Assembly (NCBI RefSeq): GCF_000816085.1
Contig: NZ_CP008747.1
Span: 310,001-374,000 of the forward strand
Reading direction: 5' to 3'
DNA: 64,000 nucleotides
From: Staphylococcus hyicus
GTDB taxonomy: Bacteria; Bacillota; Bacilli; Staphylococcales; Staphylococcaceae
Below, piece by piece: positions 8,292 through 17,284 of this stretch. Numbering within the stretch: the first letter of the stretch is position 1; every line of letters begins with the position of its first letter. The notes beneath the pieces are model-generated. The model was not told where the DNA came from and searched no databases. It saw nothing but the letters and a program-made list of their open reading frames with translations. Both the position numbers and the translations under genes were made by a program.

Positions 8292-9479
8292 ATGGAGCGG
8301 GTCCATTATCATGGGATAACCTTTGTGTTATTTATTACGGGGCTCTTAGTCATGTTTAGTTTATACAGCACGATAACGATAGGTGCATCAATTGCGCAAG
8401 ACTTTTCCGTACCCGTCACAAATACACCATTGGCCAGCATGGCATTTTCGTTCACATTTGCGCTAGGATGTTTAATATATGGGATACTTTCGGATAAATT
8501 TGGGCGCAAACAAATCATGTTATATGGTTTAATTGCACATACTATTTTTACGTTGCTGTCCGTTTTTTCTACGTCCTTTATGATGCTTGTGGTATTCAGA
8601 GGCGCTCAAGGTTTAGCCGCTGCCGCCTATGCGCCGATCATCATTGCTTACATTTCAGACTTATTTCCTGAAAACAAACGTGTGACAGCGACAAGTTTTA
8701 TGACAATGGGCTTTTTGTTTGCGGGCATTTTCGGACAAGTGATTAGTGAAATGATTGCGAACGCATATGATTGGCGTATGGTCTTCCTTATATTAGGGAA
8801 TTGCTATGCTGTACTAGCTGTTGTAAATCTTTGGTTATTACCTCAAGCCCCATTACAGGAAACAGCAGTGCATTTCAAAGATTTTGGACGAGATATTGCA
8901 TCCATATTTCAAAACCCAATATTGATGCTTTGCTATTTAATTGGCTTTGTGTTGTTAATGACCTTTATTAACGTATATGTTGTTTTAGGAGAGAGTGTCC
9001 TCGTCCAACATGGCCAACATATTCAAACCGTTGCAGCGGTGAGTAAGTTTTTTGGTGTTGGTGGGATTATCATTTCCTTGATGGCAGGCCGTTTATCCAA
9101 TCACTATTCGGTTACAAAAGTACTTGTTGGGGCATTAACGGTCACTGTACTTTCAATCATACTTATGGCACTGAATACAAGTATTATAGGTTATATTATA
9201 TTAAGTGTGATTTTTGGCGGAGGCATTGGCTTTGCGTTACCGACACTTATTTCTAAAGTCGTGTTATCTGTGGATAATCATAAAGGTTTTTATATCACAC
9301 TGAATACATTTGTTATATTCTTCGGCACGGCTGTTGCACCTTTAATATTAGGCTTTACCCAGCGCACACCCGCATGGTCAATGCAATTTTTATATTTAGC
9401 TGCAATTATGGCTATTGGATTAATGGCTGCTGTGATGATTTTAATACGAGAACGCCAAAAGGATTCGCATGCGTCTTGA
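8292..9479 (+). CDS. MFS efflux transporter, DHA1-like
   Basis: Major facilitator protein of about 395 residues with twelve predicted helices. The loop 2-3 motif is SDKFGRKQIM, and the fifth-helix region holds GFLFAGIFGQ. It probably exports small molecules or drugs by proton antiport; the substrate is unknown. The ATG at 8292 is chosen over the in-frame GTG at 8283 because GAGGGG lies at the right distance upstream. Its stop codon lies inside the bidirectional terminator shared with the convergent esterase gene. Confidence 0.82.
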   Translation: MERVHYHGITFVLFITGLLVMFSLYSTITIGASIAQDFSVPVTNTPLASMAFSFTFALGCLIYGILSDKFGRKQIMLYGLIAHTIFTLLSVFSTSFMMLVVFRGAQGLAAAAYAPIIIAYISDLFPENKRVTATSFMTMGFLFAGIFGQVISEMIANAYDWRMVFLILGNCYAVLAVVNLWLLPQAPLQETAVHFKDFGRDIASIFQNPILMLCYLIGFVLLMTFINVYVVLGESVLVQHGQHIQTVAAVSKFFGVGGIIISLMAGRLSNHYSVTKVLVGALTVTVLSIILMALNTSIIGYIILSVIFGGGIGFALPTLISKVVLSVDNHKGFYITLNTFVIFFGTAVAPLILGFTQRTPAWSMQFLYLAAIMAIGLMAAVMILIRERQKDSHAS

Positions 9480-9495
9480 CGCGATGCGAATCCTT
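9459..9495. terminator. Bidirectional terminator between MFS gene and esterase
   Basis: Perfect 12-bp arms AAGGATTCGCAT and ATGCGAATCCTT flanking a short loop, between convergent genes. T-rich sequence follows on the plus strand and the MFS stop codon lies within the hairpin. Confidence 0.85.
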
Positions 9496-9498
9496 CTT

Positions 9499-10518
9499 TT
9501 ACTTGGCCAAATGCTGTTTGAGAAAATCAATTAACCGGTCATAATTGACTTTTGATTCATATAGCGACATATCAAATTGATACTCATGATAAAGTGGACT
9601 ATCATGAAATGTGCCTTTTACTGGAATACCGTAGTGTGTCAACGTCGCGACAAATTGACGCGCTTGATCCTCAAAAGAGCGATGTTTCGCATCTGTAATA
9701 TAGCTCGGTGGAAAATGATGATCCATGTTAAGCGTTACACTTGCCTCCATCGTTTTAGGACTTACGCGCCAATGTTTATCATCAAAATATGCCCATGCCA
9801 ATCGACTGAAAAGTTTGTTTGCCATCATGTCATCAGTTTTATCCATGCGTTGTGTATTTAAAAGTGAGGAATAAAAGATGGCGGTTTTGATCGTTTCAGG
9901 TGATACCGTTTGTTTGAACGCCGTCGTGTCACGATACGACTTATTCACTTGAATATTGATAAACTGACCAATAATTTGACCGCCAGCAGAGTCACCGCCA
10001 AAAGCAACTCGTGACAAATCCGCCTTATACATATGTGCATTTTTCTGAACAGTTTTATACGCTTTTTCCAAACTATAAATTGGTTCTGGATAGTGACCAT
10101 CGGGGAACAAAGCATAGTTAATATTAATTACGGTATAGCCTTCACTAGCAAGAAGTTGTAAGTACGGTGTGACATCTGATTTATCGCCACTCATATAGCC
10201 ACCGCCATGGACCCAAAATAATGTCGGATACGTTACTTGATTTCCACTCGGCATATAAACATCCATCAACCCTGTTTTTTCAGTAGGGTCATAAACCACG
10301 TCGAAAAGAGAAGTTACACGAGATGGAACCTGTTTAAAACGTGCATCTTGGCGCACAGTGTCTTTAATATATGCCATTTTAGAAGGTTGATTAAATAAAA
10401 CTTTAGATAATAATACACCTGGCATGGGTGTAAGTTGATTTAACGTGTAAAGCGATGCAGTTAATGCTGTCGTCGTGCCTAAAGCGATTTTACCCAAAGA
10501 TTGAAGATGTTTCATCAT
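9499..10518 (-). CDS. Alpha/beta hydrolase, HSL-type esterase
   Basis: Esterase-like protein of 339 residues. It has the oxyanion motif HGGG at residues 104-107 and the nucleophile elbow GDSAG with Ser177; His311 in YHEYQ is the likely catalytic histidine. This is the hormone-sensitive lipase (HSL) signature. The N-terminal 25 residues are hydrophobic and may be a signal or membrane anchor. GGAGG precedes a double ATG. It probably hydrolyses short-chain esters; the natural substrate is unknown. It is transcribed away from the zinc-binding protein gene. Confidence 0.87.
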   Translation of the reverse strand: MMKHLQSLGKIALGTTTALTASLYTLNQLTPMPGVLLSKVLFNQPSKMAYIKDTVRQDARFKQVPSRVTSLFDVVYDPTEKTGLMDVYMPSGNQVTYPTLFWVHGGGYMSGDKSDVTPYLQLLASEGYTVININYALFPDGHYPEPIYSLEKAYKTVQKNAHMYKADLSRVAFGGDSAGGQIIGQFINIQVNKSYRDTTAFKQTVSPETIKTAIFYSSLLNTQRMDKTDDMMANKLFSRLAWAYFDDKHWRVSPKTMEASVTLNMDHHFPPSYITDAKHRSFEDQARQFVATLTHYGIPVKGTFHDSPLYHEYQFDMSLYESKVNYDRLIDFLKQHLAK

Positions 10519-10637
10519 GGTGCCTCCTTGTTTGAAAATTAAACTTATTATTATCTTATAATAATGTGAACGTACATAATCTATCGTTATTTTACTATGA
10601 TACGTACCGTTTAAAAAGCAAAGTGAATATAAAAGTA

Positions 10638-10690
10638 TTGCAAGCTTGAAGGAGGTAGGGTATAATTTTAAATCGTAATAATTACTATTT
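10638..10690 (+). promoter_or_regulatory. Promoter and Zur box of the zinc-binding lipoprotein gene
   Basis: TTGCAA at 10638-10643 and TATAAT at 10661-10666 are 17 bp apart. Immediately downstream, 10670-10690 is a 9-1-9 near-palindrome, AAATCGTAAT and ATTACTATTT around the centre, matching the Zur operator pattern of firmicutes. Zinc-bound Zur would cover the start of transcription. Confidence 0.85.
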
Positions 10691-10713
10691 GAATAGAAGG
10701 AGATTGTGCGAAA

Positions 10714-11772
10714 ATGAAGAAACGTATTTTGGCTTTTTTAACTATCGCAGTCGTGAGTATTTTACTTGTCGCATGCGGACAATCTGATTCTGGAAAAAAA
10801 TCATCTTCAAATGACAAACTCCAAGTGAAAACAACTGTGTTTCCAGTAGAATCATTCGTGAAGCAAATTGGAGGCGATCACGTTGACGTCGAATCCATTT
10901 ATCCAAAAGGGACAGACTTACATAGTTATGAACCGTCACAAAAAGATATTTTAGATGCAAGTAAATCGGATTTATTTATTTATACAGGGGATAATTTAGA
11001 TCCCGTTGCGAAAAAAGTAGCCGGTGCCATCAAAGATGACAATAAAAAATTGTCGTTAGAGAAACATTTAAGCAAACAAGATTTATTAAAAGACGCACAC
11101 CATCATGAGGGCGAAGATCATGACCATGAGCATGGAGATAAAGCACATGACCATGATGCAGACCATAAAGAACACGACCATGATCATGAAGGCGAGCACA
11201 AAGAAGATGATCACGATCATGAAGGTCATGATCACGAAGGCCATCATCATGGCATGTACGACCCACATATTTGGTTGGATCCAAAAATGAATGAAACAAT
11301 GGTAAAAGCCATTCGTGATGAATTAAGTAAAAAAGACCCTGATCATAAAGCTGAATATAAGAAAAATGCTGATAAACTATTAAAAGAACTAGATGATATC
11401 GACAAAGAGATGAAAAAAGCAACAAAAGATCATCAAGGTGAAACCGTGTATGTATCTCATGAATCATTAGGGTATCTTGCGAACCACTACGGTTTCAAAC
11501 AACAAGGTGTTCAAAATATGAATGCTGAAGACCCATCACAAAAAGCACTTACAGACATTGTAAAAGCAATCAAATCTTCTAAAACAAAATACATTTTATA
11601 TGAAGAAAACGTATCGAACAAAGTCACAGATACCATTCGTCAAGAAACAGATGCAGAACCATTGAAATTCAACAATATGGAATCTGTTTCAAAATCTCAA
11701 AGTGACGATGCAACATATCAATCTTTAATGAAAGAAAACATTAAAAACATTGAAAAAGCATTGAATAAATAA
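10714..11772 (+). CDS. Zinc ABC transporter substrate-binding lipoprotein (AdcA/ZnuA-like), His-rich
   Basis: Surface lipoprotein of 352 residues. The signal peptide ends in LLVACGQS with lipidated Cys21. The A-1 metal-binding fold shows ligands His70, His185 in DPHIWLDP and a later SHES histidine. Residues 129-179 are an extreme His/Asp/Glu loop that gathers zinc. Staphylococcal AdcA normally carries an extra C-terminal ZinT-like domain (total about 515 residues), which is absent here. No permease or ATPase gene is adjacent, so partners must be encoded elsewhere. The Zur box upstream supports zinc as ligand. Confidence 0.9.
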   Translation: MKKRILAFLTIAVVSILLVACGQSDSGKKSSSNDKLQVKTTVFPVESFVKQIGGDHVDVESIYPKGTDLHSYEPSQKDILDASKSDLFIYTGDNLDPVAKKVAGAIKDDNKKLSLEKHLSKQDLLKDAHHHEGEDHDHEHGDKAHDHDADHKEHDHDHEGEHKEDDHDHEGHDHEGHHHGMYDPHIWLDPKMNETMVKAIRDELSKKDPDHKAEYKKNADKLLKELDDIDKEMKKATKDHQGETVYVSHESLGYLANHYGFKQQGVQNMNAEDPSQKALTDIVKAIKSSKTKYILYEENVSNKVTDTIRQETDAEPLKFNNMESVSKSQSDDATYQSLMKENIKNIEKALNK

Positions 11773-11778
11773 AAAAGG

Positions 11779-11808
11779 CGCCACATCCAGCATAATGAGG
11801 ATGTGGCG
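11779..11808. terminator. Bidirectional terminator between zinc-binding protein gene and fda
   Basis: Near-perfect arms CGCCACATCC and GGATGTGGCG around a 10-base loop, between two convergent genes. Confidence 0.85.
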
Positions 11809-11815
11809 TTTAATG

Positions 11816-12709
11816 TTATTGTACTTTGTTTACAGAAGCGTCATAGATAGAATCGATGGTTTCACCTAGGAGTTTATCAAACGCTTCATCTGATTGACCG
11901 ACACGTAAATCATTGATTAACGCACGAGAAAAACTTGCGATGAGCCCATCATTCGTTTTTAATACTTCATTCGCATGTTCGCGGCTATACCCACCGGATA
12001 AAGCAACAACACGCACGACATTTGGATGATTAATTAGCGCTTCAAATTGATTTTTATGCGTTGGAATCGTTAATTTAAGCATCACCAATTCATCTTCTTT
12101 TAATTGATCTAAATGAGATTGAATGACTTCTGTTAAATAAGCCTCGATACCTGCTTTATCTTCAGCATCAATGTTCACTTCTGGCTCAATAATTGGTACT
12201 AAACCTTTAGCAATAATTTGTTTCGCTACCTCAAATTGTTGTGCGATGACTTGGTTAATACCTTCTTTATTGAACTCAAGAATATTTGAACGCATTTTAG
12301 TTCCGAAAATTTTATGTTCTGTAGCTCGATTTAATAAGTCATCAAGTTCAGGCATTGGTTTCATGAGCTGAACACCGTCTTTTTCTTCGGCAAGCCCTTT
12401 ATCTATTTTTAAAAATGGAACAATCCCTTTATTCGCTAAATAATCACCTGTATGTTGGCCTTCGACTTCACGATCCATTGTTTGTTCGAAAAGAATCGCA
12501 CCAATGATTTTATCAGAAGTAAAAGATGGTGATGTGACAATACGTGTACGCATATCGTGAACAAGGTTAAACATTTCATCATCATTATGATATTGATCTT
12601 CATTCACACCATAACCACGTAACGCTTTAGGAGTACTACCGCCACTTTGGTCTAAAGCCGCAATAAAACCTTTACCATTTTTAATTTTATCTAGTTGTTG
12701 TTGATTCAT
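11816..12709 (-). CDS. fda: Fructose-bisphosphate aldolase class I
   Basis: Glycolytic enzyme of 297 residues that splits fructose 1,6-bisphosphate through a Schiff-base lysine. It matches the staphylococcal class I aldolase from the first residues ([18 protein letters not shown]) to the end. The segment PIIEPEVNI and the following KLTIPTH region carry the usual active-site residues. It is a single gene with a good ribosome site upstream. A weaker cre-like site lies at 12819-12832. Confidence 0.95.
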   Translation of the reverse strand: MNQQQLDKIKNGKGFIAALDQSGGSTPKALRGYGVNEDQYHNDDEMFNLVHDMRTRIVTSPSFTSDKIIGAILFEQTMDREVEGQHTGDYLANKGIVPFLKIDKGLAEEKDGVQLMKPMPELDDLLNRATEHKIFGTKMRSNILEFNKEGINQVIAQQFEVAKQIIAKGLVPIIEPEVNIDAEDKAGIEAYLTEVIQSHLDQLKEDELVMLKLTIPTHKNQFEALINHPNVVRVVALSGGYSREHANEVLKTNDGLIASFSRALINDLRVGQSDEAFDKLLGETIDSIYDASVNKVQ

Positions 12710-12818
12710 AATTTCACTCCTTTAAAAAATATCGTACATCTACAGTATGCATAAAATGTCATAGACGTTCAAATAATAAAAGTCAAACATCAAATTTAAC
12801 ATGAATAATAATGTATAA

Positions 12819-12832
12819 AGAAAGCGTTTAAT
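12819..12832. promoter_or_regulatory. Possible cre site upstream of fda
   Basis: AGAAAGCGTTTAAT keeps the cre core but departs from the consensus at three outer positions. It lies about 110 bp upstream of fda. Moderate evidence only. Confidence 0.4.
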
Positions 12833-12945
12833 CTGTTGATATGATTAAGTGCGAAATATCATAAAAAAAAGATAGATTTTAAAGTATAGAAAACTGTATA
12901 ATAAATTTAAAACATTGTGTGTAAATGGTGAGGGGACTTTAATCA

Positions 12946-13698
12946 GTGAGGAAAATTTATATCAGCATATGTCTATGCATATTAACATTAATGACAAGCG
13001 GCTGTAGTATGTCAACAAGAGAGAAAATAGAAACAGGATTGAAAGAATCTTTGTCAGTATATCCGACAAAGAATTTGGAAGACTTCTATGACAAAGAAGG
13101 ATACAGAGACAGTAATTTTAGTAAAAATGATAAAGGTTTGTGGTCAATATTTACGTCAGTTTCTAGAAAAGATAAAGAGGGATTACTTAGAACAGAAAGC
13201 GTCATCCTATATATTGATAGAAAAACAAGAACAAGTGAAGGATATTATTTTGATGAAATAGATTCCAAAAATTTTAATAAAAGATATCCGATTATGATGA
13301 AGAACAATAAACTGATTTTGAAAGATAAAAATGTTGAAAAACGTATAAAAGAAAAGGTAGAAAATTTTAAATTCTTAGTTCAATATGGAAGTTTTAAAAA
13401 TTTAGGGAATTATGAGGAGAAAAATGTAATATATAATTCGGAGGCTCCGAATTATTTGATAAGTTACAAAATAAAAGAGAATGATAAAAATTTAAAGCAA
13501 ATAGAAAAAGTGTTCAAAGTCAAAGGAGGAAAGAAATCTAGCTTTAGAATATATGGCAATAGTGATTTGAAAAGCATTCCAAAAGCTTCTAATAAAGTTA
13601 TGTATATATTTGAAGATAACGGATATCAGTCTATCAGCTCTGTAGTGAAATTCAAATCTAGAGGAGACTTGAAGAATGAATACAATAACTCCAATTAA
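12946..13698 (+). CDS. Tandem lipoprotein 1 (DUF576/Lpl family), putative immunity protein
   Basis: Lipoprotein of 250 residues with its own signal peptide ending MTSGC (lipidated Cys). The GTG start at 12946 has GAGGGG upstream. After the lipobox comes the family block TREKIETGLKESLSVYP and the KNLEDFYDKEGYRD region shared by all five copies here. The C-terminal half differs from the others. Its last 23 bases overlap the start of toxin fragment 1. In S. aureus a lipoprotein neutralises the type VII lipase TslA, so an immunity role is inferred from position. This copy has the most divergent signal peptide and may be the oldest unit. Confidence 0.88.
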   Translation: MRKIYISICLCILTLMTSGCSMSTREKIETGLKESLSVYPTKNLEDFYDKEGYRDSNFSKNDKGLWSIFTSVSRKDKEGLLRTESVILYIDRKTRTSEGYYFDEIDSKNFNKRYPIMMKNNKLILKDKNVEKRIKEKVENFKFLVQYGSFKNLGNYEEKNVIYNSEAPNYLISYKIKENDKNLKQIEKVFKVKGGKKSSFRIYGNSDLKSIPKASNKVMYIFEDNGYQSISSVVKFKSRGDLKNEYNNSN

Positions 13699-14164
13699 TA
13701 AATACACTGAAAAAAACAGTGCGATATCTTATAAGTCATATGAGATTGAGACTTCTATGCTTGATAATAATAATAAATATATAATTAAGGATATGTTAAA
13801 AGAAGACTATAAAAACAATGAATTCCCATCCAACCTCCAATATGTTGATTCTTTTCTTGATAAGAAAACGGGGATGAGTGGCGTTGCATTTAAAGATAAC
13901 AATACGAATAAAGTGACGATTGGTTTTGCAGGGACGAATGTGGGGTCAGGGAATACAAGCGACATGATAAAAGATGTTGGTGCAGATCTTAACATTGGTT
14001 TAAGCTTGGTTGATGCTCAAGATCCCTATTTTAATGAAACGCATATGTTCATTAATAAAATTAAAAAGAAGCATGAGATTGAAGCTTTTACCGACCACTC
14101 AAAAGGTGGCCGAGATGCAATGGTTTTAGGGATTGAACATAGCATCACAATGCCAAACACGTGA
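13676..14164 (+). pseudogene. Truncated TslA-like lipase toxin, fragment 1
   Basis: Encodes 162 residues matching only the N-terminal part of the complete toxin at 18672. It contains the 318-bp block (13823-14140) and then ends in ITMPNT and a stop inside the shared spacer. It lacks the catalytic Asp and His and the whole secretion domain. Unlike the other copies its nucleophile motif is altered: DHSKGG instead of GHSKGG, so even the Ser elbow is damaged. Residues 1-48 differ from the other copies. It overlaps lipoprotein 1 by 23 bases. It is either a decayed duplicate or a silent cassette. Confidence 0.85.
13823..14140 (+). repeat. Toxin homology block, copy 1 of 4
   Basis: 318 bp nearly identical to 16029-16346, 17424-17741 and 18819-19136. 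It encodes the part of the lipase domain from NLQYVDSF to GIEH, including the nucleophile elbow. Sequence flanking it upstream is much more divergent between copies. Confidence 0.92.
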
Positions 14165-14319
14165 AGAATTATTTTTTGCGTATCTTTAGAATACATATAT
14201 GTAAAATCTATGAATTTCTCAAAACATATAGTTCTATCTATTTTATTGTAAATTGTATATATGTTAATGGCAGAATATTGTAAGATTTATTTAAAACACT
14301 ATTAGAAAGTGGTGGCTTC
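14141..14319 (+). repeat. Array spacer, copy 1 of 3
   Basis: 179 bp, the same length as 16347-16525 and 17742-17920 and nearly identical to them. It runs from the end of a truncated toxin to the next lipoprotein ATG. In this copy the TATAAT seen in the other two is changed (GTAAGAT), so the promoter element may be weakened. Confidence 0.9.
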
Positions 14320-15078
14320 ATGAAATTAGCTAAACATTTACTAATCATATTAGGGGTGATGGTATCCATGAGTTTGTTAAGTAGTTGTGGCATGTCAACA
14401 AGAGAAAAAATAGAATCAGGGTTAAAAGTACCATTATCTGTATATCCAACAAAGAATTTGGAAGATTTTTATGATAAAGAAGGATATAGAGACAGTAACT
14501 TTAGTAAAGGTGATAAAGGTGTGTGGTCAGTGATATCAGCGATATCTAAGAGGAATGAAGAAGGGAAAATAAGAATGGAAGGCGTGATGTTATATATAGA
14601 TAGAAATACCAGAACAAGTGAAGGCTATTACTTTGTTGATAATGAAAGTGAAGATGAACACAAAAATGGTGAAAAAAAGTATCCTCTTATAATGAAAAAT
14701 AATCAATTAATACTCAAAGACAAAAATGTAGACGAAGACATTCAAAGAAAAGTAAAGGACTTTAAATTTTTTGTCCAATTTGGTAATTTGAGTGATTTAG
14801 ATCGATATAAAGAAAAAGATGCGAGTTATAATTCCTTAGCCCCTAACTATTTAATTAGTTATCATTTAAATCAAAATGACGATAATTTGAAAGAAATACT
14901 GAAACTATACAGTATCAAAGCAGGAGAAAACCCAGAACTTAAAATTTATGGAGATGGTGATTTCAAAAGTGATGCAATTGATACAAACACGATTAATTAC
15001 AAATTAAAAGGCGAGGTAGGTAGATTCTATAACTCGTCAGTAAGTTATGAACCTAAAAGAGGGTTAATTCATGAATGA
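14320..15078 (+). CDS. Tandem lipoprotein 2 (DUF576/Lpl family)
   Basis: Lipoprotein of 252 residues. The signal peptide ends LLSSCGMS with lipidated Cys. The conserved N-terminal block is shared with the other copies, and the C-terminal half is very close to that of lipoprotein 3. It starts at ATG 14320 after GTGGTGG. No toxin fragment follows: the usual overlapping ATG is present at 15071 but is closed after three codons (Met-Asn-Asp-stop), which looks like a deletion scar. Putative surface immunity protein by analogy with TslA loci; not proven. Confidence 0.88.
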   Translation: MKLAKHLLIILGVMVSMSLLSSCGMSTREKIESGLKVPLSVYPTKNLEDFYDKEGYRDSNFSKGDKGVWSVISAISKRNEEGKIRMEGVMLYIDRNTRTSEGYYFVDNESEDEHKNGEKKYPLIMKNNQLILKDKNVDEDIQRKVKDFKFFVQFGNLSDLDRYKEKDASYNSLAPNYLISYHLNQNDDNLKEILKLYSIKAGENPELKIYGDGDFKSDAIDTNTINYKLKGEVGRFYNSSVSYEPKRGLIHE

Positions 15079-15082
15079 TTGA
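15071..15082 (+). pseudogene. Remnant start of a lost toxin copy (Met-Asn-Asp-stop)
   Basis: An ATG overlaps the lipoprotein 2 stop by eight bases, exactly as the toxin genes at 15879, 17277 and 18672 overlap their lipoproteins, but a TGA follows after three codons. It probably marks where a toxin fragment was deleted between lipoproteins 2 and 3. Confidence 0.5.
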
Positions 15083-15127
15083 TTTTCTATTTAAGTGAAT
15101 TTCGATAAAAAATGAGTGAGGTACACC

Positions 15128-15886
15128 ATGAAATTAATGAAAAAAATTATAATCATCGCAGGATTGATGATGACGATTGGGTTATTAAGTAGTTGTGATT
15201 TTACGACAAGACAAAAGATTGAATCAGGATTAAAAGAACCATTATCTGTGTATCCGACAAAAAATTTAGAAGACTTTTATGATAAAGAAGGGTACAGAGA
15301 CAGTAACTTTAGTAAAGATGATAAAGGTGTGTGGATGGTGATATCAGCGATATCTAAGAGGAATGAAGAAGGCGAACTTAGGATGGAAGGCGTAAAGTTA
15401 TATATCGATAGAAATACCAGAACAAGTGAAGGGTATTACTTTATCGATAATTCTAGTAAGGATGAACGTAAAAATGGTGAAAAAAAGTATCCACTTATAA
15501 TGAAAGATAATCAATTGATACTTAAAGACAATAATGTAGACGAAGACATTCAAAGAAAAGTAAAGGACTTTAAGTTTTTTGTCCAATTTGGGAATTTGAG
15601 TGATTTAGATCGATATAAAGAAAAAGATGCGAGTTATAATTCCTTAGCCCCTAACTATTTAATTAGTTATCATTTAAATCAAAATGACGATAATTTGAAA
15701 GAAATACAAAAACTATACAGTATCAAAGCAGGAGAAAACCCAGAACTTAAAATTTATGGAGATGGTGATTTCAAAAGTGATACTTTCAAATCAAACACGG
15801 TAAATTACAAATTAAATGGCAAGGTAGGGAGACTCTATAATTCGGTAGTTAGTTATAAGCCTAAAAGAGGTATAACTTATGAATAA
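15128..15886 (+). CDS. Tandem lipoprotein 3 (DUF576/Lpl family)
   Basis: Lipoprotein of about 252 residues with a distinct signal peptide (lipobox LLSSCDFT). The ATG at 15128 follows GTGAGGTACACC; the frame also offers an earlier start at 15116. The mature part closely follows lipoprotein 2, including the DLDRYKEKDASYNS region, so these two are recent duplicates. The gene overlaps toxin fragment 2 by eight bases. Putative immunity protein. Confidence 0.88.
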   Translation: MKLMKKIIIIAGLMMTIGLLSSCDFTTRQKIESGLKEPLSVYPTKNLEDFYDKEGYRDSNFSKDDKGVWMVISAISKRNEEGELRMEGVKLYIDRNTRTSEGYYFIDNSSKDERKNGEKKYPLIMKDNQLILKDNNVDEDIQRKVKDFKFFVQFGNLSDLDRYKEKDASYNSLAPNYLISYHLNQNDDNLKEIQKLYSIKAGENPELKIYGDGDFKSDTFKSNTVNYKLNGKVGRLYNSVVSYKPKRGITYE

Positions 15887-16370
15887 TATATCACCAGTTA
15901 ATGCATATACTGAGAAAAACACCGCAATTTCATATCAATCTTATAAAATCGAAACGTCCAGATTAAAAGGACATTCTTCATTTGAAGTATTAGATAACTC
16001 TGTTAAAAATGCAATGGATAGTAATACTTTCCCACCCAACCTCCAATATGTTGATTCTTTTCTTGATAAGAAAACGGGGATGAGTGGCGTTGCATTTAAA
16101 GACACCCATACGAATAAAGTGACGATTGGTTTTGCAGGGACGAATGTGGGGTCAGGGAATACAAGCGACATGATAAAAGATGTTGGTGCAGATCTTAACA
16201 TTGGTTTAAGCTTGGTGGATGCACATGACCCATATTTTAATGAAACGCATAAGTTCATTAATAAAATTAAAAAGGATCATGATATTGAAGCCTTTACTGG
16301 TCACTCTAAAGGTGGTCGAGATGCGATGGTTTTAGGGATTGAACATGGCATTATAATGCCAAACACGTGA
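15879..16370 (+). pseudogene. Truncated TslA-like lipase toxin, fragment 2
   Basis: Encodes 163 residues. It has an intact nucleophile elbow GHSKGG but stops at IIMPNT in the common spacer, before the catalytic Asp, His and secretion domain. The first ~50 residues are unlike the other copies (ETSRLKGHSSFEVLD), while the next 318 bp are almost identical to the complete gene. It overlaps lipoprotein 3 by eight bases. It could supply sequence to the complete toxin by recombination; on its own it cannot be an active secreted lipase. Confidence 0.85.
16029..16346 (+). repeat. Toxin homology block, copy 2 of 4
   Basis: 318 bp, near-identical to the blocks at 13823, 17424 and 18819. It carries small shared changes with the complete gene (DAHDPYFNETHK) that link copies 2 and 4. 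Confidence 0.92.
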
Positions 16371-16525
16371 AGAATTATTTTTTACGTATCTTTAGAATAC
16401 ATAGATTTAAAATCTATGTATTCCTCAAAATATATAGTTCTATTTATTTAATTGTAAATTGTATATATGTTAATGGTAGAATATTGTATAATTTATTTAA
16501 AACACTATTAAAGAGTGGTGGCTTC
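16347..16525 (+). repeat. Array spacer, copy 2 of 3
   Basis: 179 bp shared spacer with TATAAT at 16487-16492, a possible -10 element for lipoprotein 4. No convincing -35 box was found. Confidence 0.88.
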
Positions 16526-17284
16526 ATGAAATTAGCTAAACATTTACTCATCATGTTAGGGGTGATGGTATCCATGAGTTTATTAAGTAGTTGTGGCATG
16601 TCAACAAGAGAGAAAATAGAATCAGGGTTAAAAGAACCATTATCTGTATATCCGACAAAGAATTTGGAAGACTTTTATGATAAAGAAGGATATAGAGACA
16701 GTAACTTTAGTAAAGATGATAAAGGTGTGTGGTCAATAATAACAGTGATAGGAAATTACAATGATGAAGGAAAGTTGAGGATGGAAGGTGTAATATTATA
16801 TATCGATAGAAATACAAAAAAAAGTGAAGGGTATTACTTTATTGATAATGAAAGTAAAGATGAACACAAAAATGGTGGAAAAAAGTATCCTCTTGTAATG
16901 AAAGATAATCAATTAATACTCAAAGACAAAAATGTAGACGAAGACATTCAAAGAAAAGTAAAGGGCTTTAAGTTTTTTGTGCAATTTGGAAATTTAAATG
17001 ATTTAAACCGATATAAATTGAGAAACGCAAACTATAATACTAAAGCACCCAATTACTCAATAAGCTATTATTTAAATCAAAGTGATGAAAATTTGAATTT
17101 ATTAAAAAAACATTATGGAGTTAAGGTTGGAGAACAACCTAGAATTGAGATATATGGAGACGGAAATTTTAAGAGTGACACACCAATTTCTGACACTATA
17201 GAATTTGTACTAGATAATAAAAATAATGAATACTTTAGTACTTCAGTAAGTTATAAACCTAAAAAAGGAGTGAATTATGAATAA
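16526..17284 (+). CDS. Tandem lipoprotein 4 (DUF576/Lpl family)
   Basis: Lipoprotein of 252 residues starting at ATG 16526 after GAGTGGTGG. The reading frame extends upstream through the spacer, but that part has no ribosome site and is shared non-coding spacer. Lipobox LLSSCGMS. The first ~70 mature residues are near-identical to copies 2 and 5, and the C-terminal half is distinct (GVKVGEQPRIEIYGDG). It overlaps toxin fragment 3 by eight bases. Putative immunity protein. Confidence 0.88.
   Translation: MKLAKHLLIMLGVMVSMSLLSSCGMSTREKIESGLKEPLSVYPTKNLEDFYDKEGYRDSNFSKDDKGVWSIITVIGNYNDEGKLRMEGVILYIDRNTKKSEGYYFIDNESKDEHKNGGKKYPLVMKDNQLILKDKNVDEDIQRKVKGFKFFVQFGNLNDLNRYKLRNANYNTKAPNYSISYYLNQSDENLNLLKKHYGVKVGEQPRIEIYGDGNFKSDTPISDTIEFVLDNKNNEYFSTSVSYKPKKGVNYE

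Noticed and set aside
11030..11467. Open frames antisense to the His-rich loop
   Set aside because: They arise from the repetitive CAT/GAT codons of the zinc-binding protein.
16367..16525. 53-codon N-terminal extension of lipoprotein 4 (also of 5 at 17762)
   Set aside because: It lies in the shared spacer, has no ribosome site, and would bury the signal peptide.
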